A DNA stretch of 64,000 bases. Origin: an uncultured Pseudomonadota bacterium (GTDB taxonomy: Bacteria > Myxococcota_A > UBA796 > GCA-2862545). The stretch is taken from NCBI GenBank assembly GCA_913061235.1, contig CAJXTB010000013.1:62001-126000 (forward strand), given 5' to 3'. Shown piece by piece: positions 59,047 through 64,000 of this stretch (the first letter of the stretch is position 1; every line of letters starts with the position of its first letter). Made by a program: the position numbers and the translations under genes. The notes below the pieces were generated by a model. It was not told the origin of the DNA. It did not search any database and saw nothing but the letters and a program-made list of their open reading frames with translations.

Positions 59047-60654
59047 CTAGTCCTCAATCGCTGAGTTGAGCTCAAAGCCGGTGAGTGTTTCAAGAGACTG
59101 GTCGTCTGCGCCGTAGAAGCTGATGCGTCCGAGCGGGTGCTCTTGGCTCACCCATGCCGGCGGCTCAATGTCGTCCGTTGGGTCGAGGTCGGGGATGACG
59201 CCGACCCAGACAGGGTTGCTGCGCAGCTGCACGTCGGTTGCAATGAGCGTGTTGTAGTCGAGCACGGTGAGCAGGCTCTCCGTCTCGTAGATGAGGTACC
59301 CGCGGTCACCGGAGAGGCTGTTAACGAAGCCGCGTGCTTCAGACGGCAGACGCAGGGTGTTGGGCCGGAAGTCGTTCAGATCGATGAGCGACAGCGCCCA
59401 GCTATTCGTGAACGGACTCTGGGCTGCGTCGGGCGCATCTTCGCGTGTGTGAACCACCATCAGAGTGTCGCCGGTCGGTGTCACTGCCATTCCTGCAACG
59501 GGCTTGGGCAGCGAGCGCAGATCGATCTGGTCGGTGGTGAGGTCCCATGTGGCGTAGCGGTCTTCGAGCGTTGCGGTCGTGTAGATGACCGCCGTGTTGC
59601 CGCTGGGCGCGAACAGAACCGAGCCGAGTGAGGCATCTTCGGGAAGGGCGAGGACTTCGGGGGCGTCGAATGGCGCACCCAGGTCGAAGCGGTACAGCTC
59701 GTGGGAGCCGCGGCTCACGACGACCGCCGACTGGCCGTCGGGTGCAAGGTCGAGGTCGGTCGGATTGTCGCCAATCGGTGTGTACTGGACCACTTCGGTG
59801 TTCAGGTCCACCACGGCGATGCTGCTGGCGCCGAACTGGCGTACCAACGCGACATCTCCAGCAGGCGACAGCAAGACTTCTTCGGCGCTTGGCGGATTGA
59901 TCAGGTCTTCGCTGACGCGGACCAAGTTGGGGGACGGCGTGCTGGCGGTCAGGTCAATGCTCGCTAGCCAGGCGTCCGCCACGACCACCGCGAGACTGTC
60001 GTCCGGCGTGAAGGCGACGTCGCTTGGACTAAATCCAACGACCATCGGGTAGTGGGTCTGTGTGGTCAGGTCGACCAAGCTGATCTCGTTGAACGAGACG
60101 GTCCCGGTCGGAGTGGGGTCGTCTGGCCGCTCGGCACGAACGTCGTGCCACAGCAGAACCCAGCCACCATCGGGTGACATGACCATGCGGTTCATGTGCG
60201 GGCGAACGGGGACCTGCACTCCCATCAACGAGCCTGCGTCAAGCACGGTGACGGTGTCGTCTCCGCGGTTGAACACCGCTGCCGTTGCATAGTCTGGGCT
60301 GGTCAGAACAATCTGAGGGTCATTTCCCACACGGGTGGTCAGCACTTCCTTGGTGTGAACGTCAATACGGGTGACGGTGCCACGGTCCGGATTGGCAATG
60401 AAGACGTAGACATCGGTCTGTGCGGGCAGCAGTGCGGCAAAGCCGTCCTCGCGCTCGGGTGGGGCGGTGTCCGGGTCATTGTCGTCGTCCGGCGCCTCTG
60501 ATTGGTCGGTGTCGGCGTCGTAATCGGCGTCGGTGCCCCAGTCGGCGTCGGTGTCGGCTTGGTCAGCGTAGCCGTAGGCTCCGTCAGAGGAACAGCCAAC
60601 GGTCAGGGACAATCCGAGTGCGAGGGCAAGGATTGGGAAGGGGGAGCGGGTCAT
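59047..60654 (-). CDS. Beta-propeller lipoprotein with acidic stalk, 535 aa
   Basis: Predicted lipoprotein: ATG 60654 (GGAG upstream), signal ending TVGCSS. Residues 25-65 are an Asp/Thr/Ala stalk. The propeller has YVTN-type repeats with V-x-S-P-D-G turns (VMSPDGGWVLLW, FTPDDSLAVVVADAW, LAPDGQSAVVVSRGS). It is a paralogue of the next gene in the operon, from which three bases separate it. YVTN-like propellers in bacterial surface proteins usually bind ligands. The operon runs 60654 to 56963: two propellers and a barrel. Confidence 0.82.
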   Translation of the reverse strand: MTRSPFPILALALGLSLTVGCSSDGAYGYADQADTDADWGTDADYDADTDQSEAPDDDNDPDTAPPEREDGFAALLPAQTDVYVFIANPDRGTVTRIDVHTKEVLTTRVGNDPQIVLTSPDYATAAVFNRGDDTVTVLDAGSLMGVQVPVRPHMNRMVMSPDGGWVLLWHDVRAERPDDPTPTGTVSFNEISLVDLTTQTHYPMVVGFSPSDVAFTPDDSLAVVVADAWLASIDLTASTPSPNLVRVSEDLINPPSAEEVLLSPAGDVALVRQFGASSIAVVDLNTEVVQYTPIGDNPTDLDLAPDGQSAVVVSRGSHELYRFDLGAPFDAPEVLALPEDASLGSVLFAPSGNTAVIYTTATLEDRYATWDLTTDQIDLRSLPKPVAGMAVTPTGDTLMVVHTREDAPDAAQSPFTNSWALSLIDLNDFRPNTLRLPSEARGFVNSLSGDRGYLIYETESLLTVLDYNTLIATDVQLRSNPVWVGVIPDLDPTDDIEPPAWVSQEHPLGRISFYGADDQSLETLTGFELNSAIED

Positions 60655-60788
60655 GGAGCCTCCGTGAGGCAAGTTGGTACGCACACTCTGTGCCATGCCA
60701 GGATTATGACCGTCTACCGTGATCGATGCCTTTGTGCCTCAGCGTCACTCCGCGGAAAACAGGACATCCATGTCGCGGGCTGGTTGAT

Positions 60789-61592
60789 TTAGCGCTGGGG
60801 CTGCCGCTGAATCCGGTCCCGCCGGAGTCGGTGGGCGTCGTCGAACATGGACCACAGCAGGGCGAGCACCGCGGCGACAGACGCTAGGCCTACGCTCGCC
60901 GCAATGAGGAACAGCACCACAATCTGATAGCGAGAGGCCAGGACGGGGTCGGTACCGCCCAAGATTTGGCCGGTCATCATGCCCGGAATGGTGACGAGTC
61001 CGACAGCACTCATCACGTTCAAGATGGGAACCATGGCTACGCGTAGGGACTCGGCCGCGACCGGGCGTGCCGCCTCCCACCAAGTGGCTCCCAGTGCCAA
61101 GCGTGCTTCCACCAGACCGCGCTGGTCATCGAGAAGCGTCAGCACGCGCTCCATGCCTAAAGACACGCCAGTCAGGCTGTTTCCGAGCATCATGCCGAGC
61201 AAAGGAATGGCGACCTGCGGTGTCCACCATGGGTCGGCGCCGATTATGACGGTACTTCCAAGAACGGCGGTACTCCCGCATCCGATGAGCAGCGCGATGG
61301 TCGTGGTGCCCCAGTCTCCGCGCGTGCGTCGGGAGGAGCGGGCCAGAGCCTCGCGGGCAGCCAGGGCCACCATTGCACAGCCCATCGCGGCCACAAGCCA
61401 GCCGTTGGCGTACTGAAACACCGGAAGTAGGAGCCAGCCGAGCAGCGTGAGCTGAACCAGTGTTCGCAGTGTGGCGACAGCGAGCTTCTTCTCCAGACCG
61501 AGGCCGAACCCGAAGGACAGTAGGCCGTTCAGCACGATGAGCGCTGCGGCAGCACCCACCTGCCAAAGGGACAGGGGTAGGGCGCCGGTCAT
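60789..61592 (-). CDS. fetB: FetB-type ABC permease, UPF0014 family
   Basis: Inner-membrane permease of 267 aa with seven or so hydrophobic helices. The helix LGWLLLPVFQYA, MLGNSLTGVSLGMERVL, EARLALGATWWEAARPVAAE, and VGLVTIPGMMTGQILGG are characteristic of FetB/YbbM. In E. coli FetAB exports iron and protects against oxidative stress, so a metal or related export role is likely here. ATG 61592 overlaps the stop of the ATPase gene (ATGA). The longer open frame to 61808 is only the overlap with fetA. Confidence 0.9.
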   Translation of the reverse strand: MTGALPLSLWQVGAAAALIVLNGLLSFGFGLGLEKKLAVATLRTLVQLTLLGWLLLPVFQYANGWLVAAMGCAMVALAAREALARSSRRTRGDWGTTTIALLIGCGSTAVLGSTVIIGADPWWTPQVAIPLLGMMLGNSLTGVSLGMERVLTLLDDQRGLVEARLALGATWWEAARPVAAESLRVAMVPILNVMSAVGLVTIPGMMTGQILGGTDPVLASRYQIVVLFLIAASVGLASVAAVLALLWSMFDDAHRLRRDRIQRQPQR

Positions 61593-62224
61593 CCGAGCTC
61601 CAGGTGTCGCGAAGCCACACGGTCTGCCTGTCTTGGGTCGTGGGTCACCCACACGCACGTGCGCTGGGAGAGGGTAGCCTCGACGCGCTCGACGGACACC
61701 GGGTCCAGGTTCGCCGTGGGCTCGTCGAGGAGCAAGACCAAGGGCCGCCGAGACACGGCGACGGCCAGTGCGAGTCGTTGCCGTTCTCCACCCGACAAGC
61801 GCGACCACGGCTGGTCCCAGAGCTCAGGTGCCACTCCCCAGTCGGATGCTAGGGCGAAGGCGTCACCCACGGGTGCGGACCTCTGTGCGCTGAGTGCGGC
61901 AATGGCTGTGAGCCAGTCACGAGCGGTACTAGGCAGAGGAGGAGGTGTGGACGCGACGTAGGTCACCTGTCGTCGCCATTGCGGAATGCCATGCTCAGCG
62001 GGTGTGCGGCCGTTCAGTCGAAGCTCTCCAGCTGCGAACGGGTCGAGGGTGGCGAGCACGCGCAGCAGAGAGCTCTTGCCGACGCCGCTTGGGCCGACCA
62101 CCACGAGGTGATCTGTCGGGGCAAGTGTCAGCGAGAGGTCGCTGAGTAGGCGTCGTCCGCCAACATTAATGGCGAGTCCTTCAGCGCGTAACAGTGGCGA
62201 TGTCTCGGGCATGCTCGGCGTCAT
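61589..62224 (-). CDS. fetA: FetA-type ABC ATPase, 211 aa
   Basis: Cytosolic ATPase partner of the FetB-type permease. Walker A GPSGVGKSS (residues 44-52), Q-loop around YVASTPPPLP, signature LSGGERQRLALA, Walker B LVLLLDEPTANLD and the switch His in THDPRQ are all present. The size and the direct overlap with fetB fix the pairing. ATG 62224 is used; ATG 62212 is possible. In E. coli the pair exports iron; the ligand here is inferred from that relative. Confidence 0.92.
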   Translation of the reverse strand: MTPSMPETSPLLRAEGLAINVGGRRLLSDLSLTLAPTDHLVVVGPSGVGKSSLLRVLATLDPFAAGELRLNGRTPAEHGIPQWRRQVTYVASTPPPLPSTARDWLTAIAALSAQRSAPVGDAFALASDWGVAPELWDQPWSRLSGGERQRLALAVAVSRRPLVLLLDEPTANLDPVSVERVEATLSQRTCVWVTHDPRQADRVASRHLELG

Positions 62225-62586
62225 ACCCCACCTCCTTCATCCGCGGAATCGGAACACGGGTGTTTGAACGGAAGTGGAGGGGGCTGGACGCAGCAGCTCA
62301 TCCGCACGCGACACCCCGGCCGTTTAAGGACCCCGCGAAACCTGACGATGCGGTTCGTGGGCCGACACCCGCCCGGTATTCAGTGATGTGACAGCGTCAT
62401 CTGCCTCTGCGTCAGGCCTTTTGTGGCTACACTGTGGACCTCAACATGTAGGTGTGCTGTCCTGACTTTTGTTAGTATTATTTACGATTTTAGCCGTGGC
62501 AAGTTGTCGCAATAGAGCGATTTTTTCGATTTCAGAAATAGAACATTCATGGCCAGCCGGAATTAGGTTGAGTCTATGGAGGTCAC
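62225..62586. other. Divergent intergenic region, A+T-rich near 62460-62570
   Basis: It separates fetA and the beta-helix lipoprotein and should hold both promoters. The A+T-rich part (62461-62550) contains AGTATTAT-type boxes and stands out against the G+C-rich surroundings. GGAGG is the Shine-Dalgarno sequence for 62587. No gene is seen. Confidence 0.45.
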
Positions 62587-64000
62587 ATGCGAGTCGCCGT
62601 TTTAGTCTGTATGGTCTTGGCGGGGTGCGAAGCGTCCCCGGTTGCTGGATGGGACGCCAAGCAGACTGTGTTCTCGCGCGGCGGGGACACCGGGGGGCTT
62701 GTGTTGATGCCGATGCTGGACGCGTGTCCGGTGGGCTTCGATGATGTGGCCGTCATCCACCCAGAGGGGGCGAAGACCTGCGTGCACACGGGTGCCACGG
62801 TGCTCGGCACCTATGACCCCGGTGTGGTCATTGGGGATGGCGCGTACATCGCTGAGGGCGCGCATCTAGGCGCCGACTCGGTGCTTGGTGAGCTGGCAAC
62901 TTTGGGCGAGCGAGCTGTTGTGGGCGTCGATAGCGAGATTGGGGCGCGGACTGTCGTGAGTCGTACAGCACGTGTGGGCGACCGGACTGTGCTGGGGCCG
63001 GACACCAGCTTGGGTCGGGCCGCAGTGGTTGGCTCGGATGTGAGTGCCTCGGCCGGGGGGCTTTCCGTTGGGTACGCGTCCTCTCTGGGAGACCGCTGCG
63101 TGGTCTCGGGCGAGAACGTGACGCTGGGCAGCTTGGTGACAGTTGGGGCTGACTGTGAGCTTGGAGCGAACACCGTGCTCGCCCGCTCGGTGACGCTGGG
63201 CGATGGCGCGGCGCTTGGCGCTGGTGTGGTCATTGGGCCGGATGTGATTGCGGGTGCTGGACTCACCGTTGGCGACGGCGTGCGCATGCGCAAGCGGACT
63301 ACGGCGGGGCTCGACGTGATGGTTGGCGAAGGGGCGTCCATCGGTCGCGACTCAGTCCTAGGCGACAATGTGAGCATAGGAAGCGATGCGACGCTGAGGT
63401 CGAATGTCCAGGTTGGCAACTTGGGAACGGTCTCCGATGATGCCTTTGTAGACCGCGGAACAGTGGTCGATGGTGTCCCCATAGACCCATGCACGCAGGC
63501 GTTCGGGGTGTCGTGTGCCGAGTTCGAGTGGGACTACTTGAAGGCGTCGAATACGGACTCAGGTGATCAGTTTGGCTATGCAGTTGCGCTGTCCGGGGAC
63601 ACGCTAGCGGTGGGGACAATTGGAGAGCGGAGCAGCGCGACTGGTGTCAATGGCGACCAGACCTCGAATGACGCACCCTCTAGCGGTGCTGTGTACGTGT
63701 TTACTCGCAGTGCGGGCGTCTGGAGCCAGCAGGCCTATGTAAAGGCGTCGAACACGGACCGAGATGACCGTTTTGGCGGTTCGGTCGCACTGTCCGGCGA
63801 CACACTTGTGGTTGGCGCGAGCTGGGAGGACAGCTCCGCGACGGGGGTCAACGGCGACGAGAGTTTAGACAACGCAGGGTCTAGCGGCGCTGTGTACGTG
63901 TATGCGCGTAGCGGGAGTGTTTGGAGCCAGCAGGCCTACCTGAAGGCATCGAATGCGGCTGCGAATGACCACTTTGGCTATTCGGTCGCATTGTCTGGCG
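62587..64000 (+). CDS. Left-handed beta-helix plus FG-GAP lipoprotein (3' end outside window)
   Basis: Partial gene, 471 codons seen, open at the end. Signal MRVAVLVCMVLAGC with lipobox LAGC after GGAGG. Residues 75-290 are hexapeptide repeats (IGDGAY, LGADSV, VGDRTV, LGPDTS) with SVGYASSL and RMRKRT, matching the beta-helix paralogues at 25900 and 44997. From residue ~315 come FG-GAP (integrin alpha-like) repeats of 67 residues: FGYAVALSGDTLAVG, SSGAVYVFTRSAGVWSQQAY and so on; two complete and one partial are visible. Here the fibrinogen-like head of the paralogues is replaced by a propeller. Likely a surface-binding lipoprotein. Confidence 0.88.
   Translation, partial: MRVAVLVCMVLAGCEASPVAGWDAKQTVFSRGGDTGGLVLMPMLDACPVGFDDVAVIHPEGAKTCVHTGATVLGTYDPGVVIGDGAYIAEGAHLGADSVLGELATLGERAVVGVDSEIGARTVVSRTARVGDRTVLGPDTSLGRAAVVGSDVSASAGGLSVGYASSLGDRCVVSGENVTLGSLVTVGADCELGANTVLARSVTLGDGAALGAGVVIGPDVIAGAGLTVGDGVRMRKRTTAGLDVMVGEGASIGRDSVLGDNVSIGSDATLRSNVQVGNLGTVSDDAFVDRGTVVDGVPIDPCTQAFGVSCAEFEWDYLKASNTDSGDQFGYAVALSGDTLAVGTIGERSSATGVNGDQTSNDAPSSGAVYVFTRSAGVWSQQAYVKASNTDRDDRFGGSVALSGDTLVVGASWEDSSATGVNGDESLDNAGSSGAVYVYARSGSVWSQQAYLKASNAAANDHFGYSVALSG
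63541..64000 (+). repeat. 201-bp tandem repeats encoding FG-GAP blades
   Basis: The sequence AAGGC(G/A)TCGAA recurs at 63541, 63742 and 63943, exactly 201 bases apart, with high identity between units. It encodes 67-residue FG-GAP blades. The array continues beyond the window. Confidence 0.85.

Overview
The window looks like chromosome from a member of the Myxococcota (the former Deltaproteobacteria). The evidence is G+C-rich codon use, a very high density of signal-peptide and lipobox proteins, MopE-type Asp/Cys metal-binding repeats, and three proteins ending in a MYXO-CTERM-like tail (Cys, short spacer, hydrophobic helix, Arg cluster). Assignment below phylum level is not possible from this sequence. 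I saw no rRNA, tRNA, CRISPR array, insertion sequence, integrase or phage gene.

Layout. 0.4-7.6 kb: a secreted protein, a KirBac-type potassium channel behind an Asp/Thr-rich lipoprotein, and an amino-acid permease fused to USP domains and a PTS EIIA-like domain that lacks its phospho-histidine. 7.9-11.5 kb: a C1q-domain secreted protein, a small membrane protein and a MopE-repeat/MYXO-CTERM surface protein. 11.9-16.9 kb: housekeeping-type genes (GST, ABC-F ATPase, serine hydrolase lipoprotein, CurA-like reductase). 17-25.7 kb: a decaying accessory zone with a MYXO-CTERM gene carrying two in-frame stops, a parallel beta-helix surface protein, lipoproteins and four coding relics. 25.9-46.4 kb: many secreted modular proteins (left-handed beta-helix, fibrinogen-like, nonapeptide-repeat), three 2OG-Fe(II)/JmjC-type oxygenases, a CDGSH protein, a PlsC acyltransferase, an M1 peptidase split by an apparent +1 frameshift and a phospholipase D lipoprotein.

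46.5-54.0 kb holds the most interesting block. It is a same-strand run of an S51/glutamine-amidotransferase-like protein, two alpha/beta-hydrolases, three ATP-grasp ligases and a PlsC-like acyltransferase, with start/stop overlaps at two junctions. I read it as an uncharacterised pathway that builds and trims amide or ester conjugates. 54.1-64 kb: a DUF4404 protein, a LysM plus NlpC/P60-like protein, a lipoprotein, an operon of two paralogous beta-propeller lipoproteins with an outer-membrane barrel, a FetAB-type ABC exporter, and the start of a beta-helix/FG-GAP lipoprotein that runs off the window.

A recurring theme is domain shuffling among exported proteins. One N-terminal module is joined to C1q or fibrinogen-like domains, and one left-handed beta-helix is joined to fibrinogen-like or FG-GAP domains. 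Many exported proteins also carry Asp/Ser/Thr-rich stalks. Several of these genes share a GGTAnnnT box upstream that looks like an extended -10 element.
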